Source of the DNA: IOR16 sp963521065
GTDB lineage: Bacteria; Bacillota; Clostridia; Peptostreptococcales; Anaerovoracaceae
Assembly (NCBI GenBank): GCA_963521065.1
Contig: CAUQTI010000003.1
Location: 62,001 to 126,000 of the forward strand
Reading direction: 5' to 3'
Length of the DNA stretch: 64,000 bases
The translations under genes and the position numbers were made by a program. How positions within the stretch are numbered: position 1 is the stretch's first letter; every line of letters begins with the position of its first letter. Shown here piece after piece: positions 33,126 to 42,761 of this stretch. The notes under the pieces are model-generated. The model saw only the letters and a program-made list of their open reading frames with translations. It was not told the origin of the DNA and ran no database searches.

Positions 33126-34499
33126 TTATCCGCGATGCCGGCGTCGGCTATTATAGCTTTTTTCCCATGCGCTTCTACGTTCTTGTTCTTCTTCTTGGAT
33201 TCTTTTCTGTCGTTCCAGCCTTCGCTGCTTTCGGATCCGCTGCTGCCGTTTCTTCAAGGCGATATAAGCACAGAGCAAAACGAGTAAGAAGCCACCTACT
33301 ATAAGCCCCGCTATTCCAATTACTTTGGCCGTCTTATCATTGACTCCAAAAGCAGATAATAATCCACCTTGCTTCACGCCGCTTACTGCTACTGCATCGT
33401 ATTCCCGTAAAAGTGTATCGCCCTCATAAATTTGCAGGACTCCTGCCTTTGCACCTTTTTCCACCGGAGCCTTTAACGATTTATCTAAGACAAGCTTTGT
33501 CGATAAAAGGGTATCGGAAGCTTCTACCGGTAAAGTAGCGGCTGCATCTTTTGATAAAGCTACCTTTACCCTATTTACGCTGCCTCGCGACACCTTGATT
33601 TCACCCAGCTCTGTACCCGCCTGCATGGAATAGACGGTTTTATAATTTGCAAAGCCGTAATCTAAAAGTGTAATACAGTCTGCGAACCTACCTTTATCCG
33701 TTGAGCCAAGCGTAACTGCAATCAGCTCCGTATCTCCTCTTTTCGCACTTGCCACCAAACAGCCTCCGGCATGACTTGTATATCCGGTCTTAATTCCAGT
33801 GATTCCTTCATATTTACATCCGCGCGTTACGCCGTTTACAACAACTTTTGTCTTTTCATCGTACAGCAGGCGATTCGTATTGTACATATACCGAATCTCC
33901 TGTTTGTTCGTCTGCGGCAATATAAAACGATAGGTTGTTACCAGATCTCTGAATTTTTCATTTGTCATCGCATACTTTGCAATCATCGCCAAATCGTAAG
34001 CAGTCGTTACATGCGCGTCATCGTGGAGTCCATTTGGTGTCACAAAGTTTGTATTCTTCGCTCCAAGCTCCTTTGCACGCTGATTCATGAGCTTTGCAAA
34101 TTCCTCTTCATTTCCGGAGATCTCTTTTGCTAAAGCGACTGCCGCATCATTTGCCGACTCTGTCATCATCCCATACAAAATCTGCTCGACGGTCAGCTGC
34201 TCCCCTTCTACAAGATACATCCGGCTCCCTTCTGTAAAAGGAGTTTGTGCATCGACAGTAACAACCTTATTTAAATCTAATTTTTCTAACGCCAAAAGTG
34301 CAGTCATAATTTTTGTTGTGCTTGCAGGATACCTAGGCACGTCCGCATCCTTTTGATATAGAATCTCCCCTGTTGCCGCATCCATTAAAATGCCGCTGCT
34401 GCCCCCTATTTCCGGCTGCGCGGTCACTGCATAGGAAAGATTCGGGACACCGCACATAAAAATCACCGCAAGTAATGCAGCAAAAAATTTATTCATCAT
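33126..34499 (-). CDS. D-alanyl-D-alanine carboxypeptidase (PBP5/DacF type)
   Basis: 457 residues. Signal peptide at 1-24; serine peptidase S11 motifs Ser60-x-x-Lys63 (STTK), SAN around 120 and KTG in GIKTGYTSHAGG. A C-terminal membrane helix (GIAGLIVGGFLLVLLCAYIAL) is followed by a strongly basic cytoplasmic tail of about 45 residues. It trims the terminal D-Ala from peptidoglycan stem peptides at the outer face of the membrane. A second ATG at 34496 has better spacing to GGGAGG and may be the true start. The long basic tail is unusual for this family. Confidence 0.93.
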   Translation of the reverse strand: MMNKFFAALLAVIFMCGVPNLSYAVTAQPEIGGSSGILMDAATGEILYQKDADVPRYPASTTKIMTALLALEKLDLNKVVTVDAQTPFTEGSRMYLVEGEQLTVEQILYGMMTESANDAAVALAKEISGNEEEFAKLMNQRAKELGAKNTNFVTPNGLHDDAHVTTAYDLAMIAKYAMTNEKFRDLVTTYRFILPQTNKQEIRYMYNTNRLLYDEKTKVVVNGVTRGCKYEGITGIKTGYTSHAGGCLVASAKRGDTELIAVTLGSTDKGRFADCITLLDYGFANYKTVYSMQAGTELGEIKVSRGSVNRVKVALSKDAAATLPVEASDTLLSTKLVLDKSLKAPVEKGAKAGVLQIYEGDTLLREYDAVAVSGVKQGGLLSAFGVNDKTAKVIGIAGLIVGGFLLVLLCAYIALKKRQQRIRKQRRLERQKRIQEEEQERRSAWEKSYNSRRRHRG

Positions 34500-34530
34500 T
34501 GCCTCCCTTTATAGTTCTCTTTCCTGCGAC

Positions 34531-35745
34531 TCAGCGTGCAAAAAAATAATCTGTCAACTCATACCCATTGCCAAAGAACAAATCAGAGGCAGCGGCTGCT
34601 GTTTCATTAAAGCCACGGCTTTCCTCTTCTTCGGTTTCTTTGCTACTGTCGTAGAAGACAAAAGGAACCGGCCTTCCCGCATGCGTCCGAATGGAAATCG
34701 GGGTCTGATGATCCGGCAATACTAAAAATCGGAAAGGTTCTCCTGTGCTTTTCAGATACGCAATCACCGGTGCTACAATTTTTTCGTCAATCAGCTCCAT
34801 TGACTTTATTTTTCCTGCAAGATCACCTTGATGAGAGCACTCGTCCGGTGCTTCCACGTGAAGATAGATAAAATCCATCCCTTCCTTGAATTGTTGAATG
34901 GCAGCCTCCGCTTTTCCTTCAAAGTTCGTATGAATGGTTCCGGTCGCTCCTTCTACATCCACAGATTTTAATCCTGCGCAAATGCCAATTCCTTTTATCA
35001 AATCCACTGCCGAAATCGTAGCCCCTTTAATCTGGTACTTATCATAAAAAGAAGAGAGCATTGGTTTCTTCCCCTGTCCCCAAATCCAAATGGAGTTCGC
35101 AGGGTTTAAGCCCTTTTCCACACGTTTTACATTGATTGGATGCTTAGAAAGTAATTCATAGCTTTCCTTCATCATATCGGATATGAATTCTACACCTTCA
35201 CCTTTTGGCATATAAGCAGCAACTTTTCTCGTCAAAATATCGTGAGGCGGAGTCAACACATAATCAGTCCCGCCATTTTTCACAATCATACAGTGGCGAT
35301 AGCTCACTCCTGTATAGAATTGAATCTTTTCGTTTCCAAATTTTTCATGAACCGCCTGAATCAGTTCATTTGCCTCTTCGGTCGTAATATCGCCGGAGCT
35401 ATGATCAAGTACGGTCAAGTCTTCATAATTGCCCTCACCCTGTAAAGTTACTAGGTTACAGCGAAACGCGACATCCGTATCCGACATTTCAATACCTATG
35501 CTTGCTGCTTCCAGCGGAGAACGACCGGTAAGATATACTCTTGGATCATATCCCATGACAGACAAATTTGCAGCATCGCTTCCGGGAGCGATTCCTTCAG
35601 GCACCGTACTAACGACTCCCACGCTACCCTTTTTTGCAAGTGCATCTATGTTCTTAATCTCGGCTGCTTCAAGAGGAGTCTTCCCTCCCAATTCTGCAAT
35701 GGATTCATCGCCGGCACCATCTGCCACTAAAATCAAATACTTCAT
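34531..35745 (-). CDS. apgM: Cofactor-independent phosphoglycerate mutase, archaeal type
   Basis: 404 residues of the alkaline-phosphatase superfamily: ADGAGDESIAELGGKTPLEAA at the N-terminus, the serine nucleophile in PGSDAANLSVMGYDP, metal ligands in HVEAPDECSHQGD and LPDHQTP. It interconverts 3- and 2-phosphoglycerate. It is divergent from serC-serA, which use 3-phosphoglycerate; no serB is visible here, so a phosphoserine-phosphatase-like side role is conceivable but unproven. Confidence 0.9.
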   Translation of the reverse strand: MKYLILVADGAGDESIAELGGKTPLEAAEIKNIDALAKKGSVGVVSTVPEGIAPGSDAANLSVMGYDPRVYLTGRSPLEAASIGIEMSDTDVAFRCNLVTLQGEGNYEDLTVLDHSSGDITTEEANELIQAVHEKFGNEKIQFYTGVSYRHCMIVKNGGTDYVLTPPHDILTRKVAAYMPKGEGVEFISDMMKESYELLSKHPINVKRVEKGLNPANSIWIWGQGKKPMLSSFYDKYQIKGATISAVDLIKGIGICAGLKSVDVEGATGTIHTNFEGKAEAAIQQFKEGMDFIYLHVEAPDECSHQGDLAGKIKSMELIDEKIVAPVIAYLKSTGEPFRFLVLPDHQTPISIRTHAGRPVPFVFYDSSKETEEEESRGFNETAAAASDLFFGNGYELTDYFFAR

Positions 35746-36225
35746 TTTTTTACTCCTTTTTCATCTTCTCATTTTCACTAAATCGTTTAATTTTCAAACA
35801 TTTACTCAAGAATCAAATTTCTTAAACACCATTTATTTTTCATTTTTTTATTAGAAAATCATCATATTAAGTCTATTTTTTTAATAAAATTTTATAGAAA
35901 AGTAATTGTTTTTTGTTAATTTTCTTGTTTAAAAATCAGTTTTTTTACAGAAATTCGTGATTTTTTTCTGATTAAAAACCGATTTTTTTATAAATTTATC
36001 AGAAATTTTGCTTCTCGAAAACTGCTTTTTTCTTATTTTTCATGAACTTTTTGTTCGATTTTGAAAGAAAAAATCGATTTTTTCCTGATTTTTGAAAGGT
36101 TTTTTCTGCGTTTTTCATGTTTTTTTGCATGTTTTTTTCATTTTTATACATACATCTACTTTACTATTGTATCATAAAGTGCTACAATTGGGGATATAAA
36201 TTTTTGGGCTAGGAGGCAAAGGTAT
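35746..36225. other. Very AT-rich divergent region with phased T-tracts
   Basis: About 480 bases between apgM and serC. From 35850 to 36145 there are more than fifteen runs of five to eight T at roughly 10-20 base intervals on the plus strand, many following a GA or TGA. No ORF. Phased A/T tracts commonly curve DNA. The serC promoter is at its right end. Confidence 0.6.
36160..36188 (+). promoter_or_regulatory. Promoter of serC-serA
   Basis: TTTACT (36160-36165), 17-base spacer, TACAAT (36183-36188). ATTGTA in the spacer and TACAAT at the -10 form a 6-bp inverted repeat that could be an operator. Confidence 0.65.
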
Positions 36226-37317
36226 ATGAATAATACAACAAGAGTTTTTAATTTTTCCGCCGGTCCCTCCATGCTACCTGTAGAGGTAATGGAGCGTGCC
36301 GCAAAAGAAATGTTAAATTATGAAGGGTGCGGCATGTCCGTTATGGAAATGAGTCACCGTTCCGCAGATTTTAAAAAAATCATTAATACCGCAGAACAGG
36401 ATTTAAGGGATATTATGAACATTCCTGACAATTATAAGGTTCTCTTTTTACAGGGAGGCGGCAGTCTTCAATTTTCTATGGTTCCGCTGAACCTTCTGCG
36501 TAACTCTAAAAAAGCAGATTACATCGTAACAGGTTCCTGGGCAAAGAAAGCTGCTAAGGAAGCTGAAAAGTTCGGTGATATCCGCATCGCAGCATCTTCC
36601 GAAGAAAAGACCTTCACTTACATCCCGAAGCTGTCGAAGGCAGACTTCCGTGAAGATGCGGACTACATCTACCTGACAGGGAACAATACCATTTACGGCA
36701 GCCGTTATGTAGAATATCCGGATACCGGAGACATCCCTCTCGTCGGTGATTTTTCTTCTAATATATTATCACAGGAAATTGATGTCTCTAAATTTGGAAT
36801 CATCTGGGCAGGTGCACAAAAGAATATTGGTCCTGCCGGTGTCGTCATCGTCATTATCCGAGAAGATCTTTTAGGATATGCCGAGAAGAAGATACCTACA
36901 ATGCTGGATTATAAAGTAGCGGCAGACAACGATTCTATGTACAATACACCTCCTACCTACGGCATTTACGTTGCCGGTCTTACCTTTCAATGGATTAAGG
37001 CACAGGGCGGCGTAAAGGAAATGGAGCAGCGGAATGTAGAAAAAGCGTCTCTTCTTTACGATTATATTGACAGCAGTAAGCTATATACCGCTCCAGTTGC
37101 AAAAGAAGACCGCTCGCTTATGAATGTCGTCTTTATTACTGGAAATGCTGATCTTGACAAAAAATTTGTTGCCGAAGCAAAAGCACAAGGACTTGTTAAC
37201 CTTGGCGGTCACAGAAGCATCGGTGGTATGCGTGCCAGTATTTACAATGCAATGCCTCGCGAAGGTGTTGAAAAATTAATTGCTTTTATGAAGGATTTTG
37301 AAAAAGCAAACCTATAA
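36226..37317 (+). CDS. serC: Phosphoserine aminotransferase
   Basis: 363 residues of the class V aminotransferase fold: NFSAGPSMLP at the N-terminus, FLQGGGSLQFSM, and the PLP-binding Lys199 in AGAQKNIGPAG; C-terminal GGHRSIGGMRASIYNAM. It converts 3-phosphohydroxypyruvate and glutamate to phosphoserine. SD CTAGGAGG precedes the ATG. Operon with serA 15 bases downstream. Confidence 0.97.
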   Translation: MNNTTRVFNFSAGPSMLPVEVMERAAKEMLNYEGCGMSVMEMSHRSADFKKIINTAEQDLRDIMNIPDNYKVLFLQGGGSLQFSMVPLNLLRNSKKADYIVTGSWAKKAAKEAEKFGDIRIAASSEEKTFTYIPKLSKADFREDADYIYLTGNNTIYGSRYVEYPDTGDIPLVGDFSSNILSQEIDVSKFGIIWAGAQKNIGPAGVVIVIIREDLLGYAEKKIPTMLDYKVAADNDSMYNTPPTYGIYVAGLTFQWIKAQGGVKEMEQRNVEKASLLYDYIDSSKLYTAPVAKEDRSLMNVVFITGNADLDKKFVAEAKAQGLVNLGGHRSIGGMRASIYNAMPREGVEKLIAFMKDFEKANL

Positions 37318-37332
37318 AAGGAGAGTCTTGAT

Positions 37333-38496
37333 ATGTTTCAAATCACTACGTTAAATAAAATTTCCAGAAAAGGAACCTCACATTTTACAGATCAATACAC
37401 GATTACAGATGCGACAGAAAGTGCTCATGGTATCTTGGTTCGCAGTCAGGATATGCATTCCATGGAATTTTCTTCAAACCTTTTAGCGATTGCACGGGCA
37501 GGCGCAGGGGTAAACAACATTCCAATTGATCGTTGTTCTCAGAAGGGAATCGTCGTTTTCAATACACCGGGAGCGAATGCAAATGCCGTGAAAGAGCTAG
37601 TACTCACCGGCCTCCTCCTTTCCGCCAGAAACATCGCAGATGCAGTTGCATGGACAAAAACCTTGAGCGGCGATATCGGTAAAACAGTCGAAAAAAACAA
37701 ATCACAGTTTGCCGGTCGGGAAATTCAAGGAAAGACCCTAGGTGTTATCGGTCTTGGTGCAATCGGCGTTATGGTCGCAAATGCCTGTGAAATGCTGGGG
37801 ATGAAGGTCATCGGATACGACCCTTATATCTCTTTGCATTCTGCACATGCGCTTTCCAATACTATTCCTGTCGTTTCCAGTATGGATGCCTTGCTTCCAA
37901 AGTGTGATTACCTTACCATTCATGTACCTGCAATGGACGGAACAAAGGGAATGATTGATGAAGCACGCTTCAAACAAATGAAGAACGGAGTTTGTTTCTT
38001 GAACTTCGCCAGAAACACCTTAGTAAATGAAGATGACCTACTGGCTGCAATTGAAGGCGGAAAAGTAAAAAAGTATATCACAGATTTTCCGAACGAAAAG
38101 GTCCTTTACCGGAGCGGTGTTATTTGCCTGCCTCACCTCGGTGCTTCCACGCAGGAGGCAGAAGAAAATTGCGCACAAATGGCAGTGGATCAGATGATGG
38201 ATTATTTAGAAAACGGGAACATTACAAATTCTGTAAATTATCCGGCATGCAGCCTGGGAAGCTGCGAATCCAGGGCGCGCATCGTCGTTTTAAATCAAAA
38301 TATTCCTGCAATGCTTGGTAAAATTACCGGAATTTTGGCAGACAGCAACATTAATATCAGTGATCTTATCAATCGGAGCAAGGGCGATTATGCTTGCACG
38401 CTCATTGATGTAGATTCTGAGGTGAATGAGACAGAATTGAAAAAAGCACTTTCCGTGGATGGAATTATCTCAGTTCGGGTCATTTCTGGAAAGTAA
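37333..38496 (+). CDS. serA: D-3-phosphoglycerate dehydrogenase
   Basis: 387 residues. Substrate domain with RAGAGVNNIPID, NAD-binding motif GVIGLGAIG (about residues 138-146), catalytic Arg in LNFARNTLV, Glu and His in LPHLGASTQEAEENC; C-terminal ACT domain (about 318-387, IPAMLGKITGILADSNINISDL) that normally binds serine for feedback inhibition. It makes 3-phosphohydroxypyruvate for SerC, cotranscribed just upstream. No serB in this window. Confidence 0.95.
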   Translation: MFQITTLNKISRKGTSHFTDQYTITDATESAHGILVRSQDMHSMEFSSNLLAIARAGAGVNNIPIDRCSQKGIVVFNTPGANANAVKELVLTGLLLSARNIADAVAWTKTLSGDIGKTVEKNKSQFAGREIQGKTLGVIGLGAIGVMVANACEMLGMKVIGYDPYISLHSAHALSNTIPVVSSMDALLPKCDYLTIHVPAMDGTKGMIDEARFKQMKNGVCFLNFARNTLVNEDDLLAAIEGGKVKKYITDFPNEKVLYRSGVICLPHLGASTQEAEENCAQMAVDQMMDYLENGNITNSVNYPACSLGSCESRARIVVLNQNIPAMLGKITGILADSNINISDLINRSKGDYACTLIDVDSEVNETELKKALSVDGIISVRVISGK

Positions 38497-38559
38497 TTTT
38501 TTCTTAAGCGTTAGGTCAAAAGAAATATGAGTCTTTTAAATTACGCTTTTAAATAAAAT

Positions 38560-38606
38560 CGGCGGAGGTTGCATTCCTGAGTGCATCCTCCGCCGGTTTG
38601 TTTTTT
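38560..38606 (+). terminator. Terminator of serC-serA
   Basis: CGGCGGAGG with CCTCCGCCG plus an inner TGCA/TGCA pairing, then TTTGTTTTTT. Confidence 0.9.
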
Positions 38607-38659
38607 GTAAATTCAGTTTCTCCTAAATAAAAGAAGCATGCTTCCATTTTTTATTGGTG

Positions 38660-40483
38660 TTATTGTAAGAGGTTCGAAAGGAAAACTGCGGCCTGCGCTC
38701 TGCTTGCCGTCTCTGTCGGTACTAATTTCCCATCCATACCATTCACTGCTTTTTTTGAAATAAAGTAGCTCATTGCCTTAGTTGCATACGGCTGCACTAA
38801 ATTAGAATCTGAGAAAGACTCCAATTCAGAAACTCCAGTCTCCCCATCAATTCGATTCTGGTGCTCCAACGCGCGGTATGCCATTGCAAACATATCCTGT
38901 CTGCTGATTAAATTCTCCGGTGCAAATTGATCTTCTCCAATCCCGTTCACCAATCCGATTTGCTTTGCTGTAGCTAGTGGTTTTGCGTAATATGCATCTG
39001 ACGAAACATCTGCAAATCCTTGTGCACCTTCTATCGTCTCAATCTCCAGCATACGAAGCAGCATCAGCACAAAATCTGCTCGCTTGATCTGTGCATCCGG
39101 CATCGCTCTCTTATACAGGTCTCCTTTAATAATTCCCTTCTCCGCCATCAATTCCATTGATGCTTTTGCCCAATGCCCTTCTAAATCAACAAAAGGAGAT
39201 GCACTGCCGCCTGAGTCTACAGGGGTTTGTATGTTTTCTCCAGTCTGTGGGTTTTCCGCGGTATTCTCTCCGGAAACCGGTACTGTATTTAATTTTTTCA
39301 TTAGGTCTGACAAAGCTGTGTTTGTTTTGAAGCTGGAATATGCGTACATGCAATATCCTTTTACCTGGCTTTTTGTGCGGTTAAGATTCACTTGTCGCTG
39401 AATTTCACTTACTCCATACCACGGACTGCTTGCATCGCTGTTGCCGGTTCGGTAAGCGGCTTGTCCAATATAAAGATCCACTCCGGTTCCGTCTACAACA
39501 TCGCACCACCAGTTCAATAGCTTCTCATAATCGGCGATATTAAATCCGATATTCCAATAAATCTGTGGGATAATATAATCGATATACCCCTTTTTTACCC
39601 AGCCTCTTGAATCCGCATAATTTTTACTGTATGATTCTGAGCCGTTTGTATCACTTCCTTTGGAATCGGTTCCTTTATTTGCCCAGATTCCCATAGGGCT
39701 TACTCCGAAAACTGCATCGGAACGTTTTTTATGTACGGTGTCGTAAATGCCTTTAACCAATTGATCTATATTATCTCTTCTCCAATCTTGAATCGAAGAA
39801 AATCCACTGCCGTATTGCTTAAAGGTTTCACTATCAGCAAAAGCACTTCCCGGATAAAAATAGTCATCAATTTGAATGCCATCCACATCATAATTGTCTA
39901 AAATCTCTTCAACACCTTCAAGTATGTAATCTCTGACGCCCGGTTCTCCCGGATTCCAGTACATCTTCCCATCCGTATGTGTTACCGTCCATTCAGGATG
40001 CTTCACCGCAGGATTCTGCGAAGTCAAGCTTGCATTGTCTTCCGCTTTTGCAGTGATTCGATACGGATTGATCCACGCATGAAGCTGCAACCCCCTCTTA
40101 TGTGCTTCTTCGACGAAAAATGTAAGCGGATCAAAGCCATTTGCAGGCGCAACGCCTTCTTTTCCGGTCAGGTATTTTGACCATGGATATAGCTTCGACG
40201 AATATAACGCATCATTGCTCGGTCTAACCTGTAATACGACTGCATTAAAGCCCATTTCCTTCGCATTATCTAAAATTGAAATTGCATCCGCCTTCAATGA
40301 AGCCTCATCAGTTGTCGCCTTCGACGGATAATGCAAACTAAAAACACTTGCGACCCAAATGCCGCGGAACGATTCAGAATAAGTCTGTGCATTACTTACC
40401 GACACATAATTCGGCATAAAAAACATCCCCATCATCAAGCAAAATGCCAAAATACCGGCAAAAATTTTCTTGTTTTTTTTCAT
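38660..40483 (-). CDS. Secreted GHL10 glycosyl hydrolase-like protein with SLH anchor
   Basis: 607 residues. Signal peptide (about 1-33, AFCLMMGMFFMPNYVSVSNA). GHL10/DUF187 TIM-barrel at about 38-380: FRGIWVASVF, LQVRPSNDALY, GLQLHAWINPYR, VDGIQIDDYFYP with likely acidic catalytic residues, and YIIPQIYWN. A short linker is followed by three SLH motifs from about 430 (FVDLEGHWAKASMELMAEKG, FADVSSDAYYAKP, FSDSNLVQPYATKA) that bind secondary cell-wall polymer. It is a surface-bound enzyme on cell-wall or exopolysaccharide glycans. Single gene. Confidence 0.92.
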   Translation of the reverse strand: MKKNKKIFAGILAFCLMMGMFFMPNYVSVSNAQTYSESFRGIWVASVFSLHYPSKATTDEASLKADAISILDNAKEMGFNAVVLQVRPSNDALYSSKLYPWSKYLTGKEGVAPANGFDPLTFFVEEAHKRGLQLHAWINPYRITAKAEDNASLTSQNPAVKHPEWTVTHTDGKMYWNPGEPGVRDYILEGVEEILDNYDVDGIQIDDYFYPGSAFADSETFKQYGSGFSSIQDWRRDNIDQLVKGIYDTVHKKRSDAVFGVSPMGIWANKGTDSKGSDTNGSESYSKNYADSRGWVKKGYIDYIIPQIYWNIGFNIADYEKLLNWWCDVVDGTGVDLYIGQAAYRTGNSDASSPWYGVSEIQRQVNLNRTKSQVKGYCMYAYSSFKTNTALSDLMKKLNTVPVSGENTAENPQTGENIQTPVDSGGSASPFVDLEGHWAKASMELMAEKGIIKGDLYKRAMPDAQIKRADFVLMLLRMLEIETIEGAQGFADVSSDAYYAKPLATAKQIGLVNGIGEDQFAPENLISRQDMFAMAYRALEHQNRIDGETGVSELESFSDSNLVQPYATKAMSYFISKKAVNGMDGKLVPTETASRAQAAVFLSNLLQ

Positions 40484-40557
40484 CTTCTACTCCCCAATTT
40501 TCGTTCTTCTCTGTCATGTAGCCACGCTTCATAAAATACTTATTCTTCTCTCATTTT

Positions 40558-41382
40558 TTATGAAGTTTCATCCCATACAACATTCACTAATATACCAATA
40601 ACTAATATACTCCCTAAAATATAAAACCAAAAAAGTAATGCAACAATGGATGCCAAACTGCCATAAAGTAAGTCAAAATTTGCAAAGACCCTTGTATAAT
40701 ACGAATAGATATATGTGGCAATCAACATCCCGAACGAGGCTACAATACTTCCCGGCAAAAAACGACGATATGGCATCCGTTCTGCCGGCAACGAATAGTA
40801 ATTATAGCTCACTGTCAAAAAATAGATTGCAATTGCAAGAATCCATCTCAGAACGTACCAGACATTGCTGATATTAAAAGGAAAATGTAAAATTTTCTCT
40901 ACATACAGACCGACAATTTTTAAAATTCCTTCACCATATACTAAAATTACCAAGCTGAATACCAACATAAACATCGTCAAAATGATATTTTTAATTGCAC
41001 GCAGGCGCTCTTTTACATAGCCATACTGTAAGGTTCTTCCAGTGTACGCATAGTTTGAAATCAAAACCATGGAAAATTGTGCCTTCGAGGCTGCCCAAAG
41101 TGCAAAAACTACAAAGATGATGCTAAAGCTGCCCGGTGTCGTTTGATTGAGATATTTCAGCAATTCCCCTGCCATTTCCACATTGACATACTCCGTGACC
41201 AGTTCCCTGATTACTCCTAACGATAAGGAGAAAACATTTAAAAGCTCCCCTAGTAAAATAGCAATCGGAACAATGGACATAATAAAATAAAATGCAAGCT
41301 CGGCAGATAGTCCCTGATAATATGGATCATTCATCCTTTTTATAATACGCAAGATCATATCCAGCAATCTCTTTTTTGTCAT
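40558..41382 (-). CDS. YihY/BrkB-family membrane protein
   Basis: 274 residues with about six membrane helices. The family N-terminus is clear (YQGLSAELAFYFIMSIVPIA) as is LLFWFYILGSILVIGILVN at the end. Members were once called RNase BN; they are now regarded as uncharacterised inner-membrane proteins. It follows rdgB by 10 bases and probably shares the rph-rdgB transcript. Confidence 0.9.
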   Translation of the reverse strand: MTKKRLLDMILRIIKRMNDPYYQGLSAELAFYFIMSIVPIAILLGELLNVFSLSLGVIRELVTEYVNVEMAGELLKYLNQTTPGSFSIIFVVFALWAASKAQFSMVLISNYAYTGRTLQYGYVKERLRAIKNIILTMFMLVFSLVILVYGEGILKIVGLYVEKILHFPFNISNVWYVLRWILAIAIYFLTVSYNYYSLPAERMPYRRFLPGSIVASFGMLIATYIYSYYTRVFANFDLLYGSLASIVALLFWFYILGSILVIGILVNVVWDETS

Positions 41383-41392
41383 AGCATCCCCT

Positions 41393-41989
41393 TCATACTA
41401 TTTTTTCATTTAATCTCTCCCTCAGCTTTTGAAGTGCAATTGCACGATGGCTGATTTTATTTTTTTCTTCTGCTGAAATTTCGGCAAAGCTCTGCTGAAA
41501 CCCCTCTGGCATAAAGAGAGGATCGTATCCAAAGCCATTCTTTCCTCTTTCTTCATATAAGATATGCCCTCTGCATTCTCCTCTTGCAACTATTTTTTCA
41601 CCGTCTGGATATACCATTGTAATGACCGAAACAAATTTTGCGGTCCTTTTTTCCTTTGGTACATCCTTCATTAATAACAAAAGCTTCTGATTATTTTTTT
41701 CATCATCACATTCTTCGCCTGCAAAACGGGCGGAATACACACCAGGAGCTCCATCCAGAGCATCCACCATCAATCCGGAATCATCTGCAATTGAAATTTC
41801 CTTGCAGGCCATCATAATCTCAAATGCTTTTTTTTCAGAGTTTTCCTCAAAGGTTTCGCCATCTTCTTCAATTTCGAAATCAGGTACACCTGCTTCCTTC
41901 CTGGAAACCATCTGCATCCCAAATGCAGCTGTAATCGCACTCATTTCTTCAATCTTATGTTTATTTTGTGTTGCTGCCACAATCCTCAT
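41393..41989 (-). CDS. rdgB: XTP/dITP diphosphatase
   Basis: 198 residues. ATQNKHKIEEM at the N-terminus, the metal-binding SIADDSGLMVDALDGAPGVYSARFAG, and GFGYDPLF with ISHRAIAL. It hydrolyses deaminated purine triphosphates to monophosphates and pyrophosphate. The ATG overlaps the rph stop by 4 bases (ATGA). Confidence 0.96.
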   Translation of the reverse strand: MRIVAATQNKHKIEEMSAITAAFGMQMVSRKEAGVPDFEIEEDGETFEENSEKKAFEIMMACKEISIADDSGLMVDALDGAPGVYSARFAGEECDDEKNNQKLLLLMKDVPKEKRTAKFVSVITMVYPDGEKIVARGECRGHILYEERGKNGFGYDPLFMPEGFQQSFAEISAEEKNKISHRAIALQKLRERLNEKIV

Positions 41990-42741
41990 TCATTTTTCTC
42001 CTCACGCCCTAACGCGATACTCTCCAAAACCGTTTGCTGTATTCTATGCAAATCAGCGCATCCTTTTTCCGCGAGCGCAATCAAGGCTTGAAGCTGTTCT
42101 TTTGTAAACGGCGATTCTTCTCCGGTACCCTGTACTTCAATAAATTCACCATTTCCCGTCATAACCACATTCATATCAACCTGGGCGTTTGCATCCTCTT
42201 TATAACAAAGATCCAGCATCATCTCACCGCCAATCACACCCACACTGACTGCGGATACCAAGGTCTTAACTGGAATTTCTTCTAAAAGTCCTTGTTCCTT
42301 TAGATGATTCATTGCCTCAAGCATCGCAACGAATGCGCCTGTAATTGCTGCGGTTCTCGTTCCTCCATCCGCCTGAATCACATCACAATCCAGCCAAATG
42401 GTTCGCTCGCCCAATCTCTGCAAATCGGTTACAGAACGAAGGGAGCGCCCGATCAAACGTTGAATTTCTTGACTTCTTCCATCAATGCGCCCTCTTGAGG
42501 AATCTCTCTGTTTGCGAGTTTTCGTGGAACCTGGGAGCATGCTGTATTCCGCACTAATCCAGCCCTGTCCGGTTCCTTTTAGATGCTTTGCTGTTTTTTC
42601 CTCTACGATTGCCGTACAGATCACCTTTGTATTTCCCATTTCAATCAATACAGATCCAGCGGGGTGCATCAGGTAGTTGTTATGTATTTTTACAGGCCGC
42701 AATTCGTTTGTTTCACGCCCGTTTTCTCTCAATTCTTGCAT
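41986..42741 (-). CDS. rph: Ribonuclease PH
   Basis: 251 residues: LRPVKIHNNYLMHPAGSVLI, the family block SRGRIDGRSQEIQRLIGRSLR and DCDVIQADGGTRTAAITGA. It is a phosphorolytic 3'-5' exoribonuclease for tRNA 3' maturation. Coupled to rdgB, a conserved pair in Firmicutes. Confidence 0.96.
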   Translation of the reverse strand: MQELRENGRETNELRPVKIHNNYLMHPAGSVLIEMGNTKVICTAIVEEKTAKHLKGTGQGWISAEYSMLPGSTKTRKQRDSSRGRIDGRSQEIQRLIGRSLRSVTDLQRLGERTIWLDCDVIQADGGTRTAAITGAFVAMLEAMNHLKEQGLLEEIPVKTLVSAVSVGVIGGEMMLDLCYKEDANAQVDMNVVMTGNGEFIEVQGTGEESPFTKEQLQALIALAEKGCADLHRIQQTVLESIALGREEKNE

Positions 42742-42761
42742 CTATAATACGCCTTTCTATC

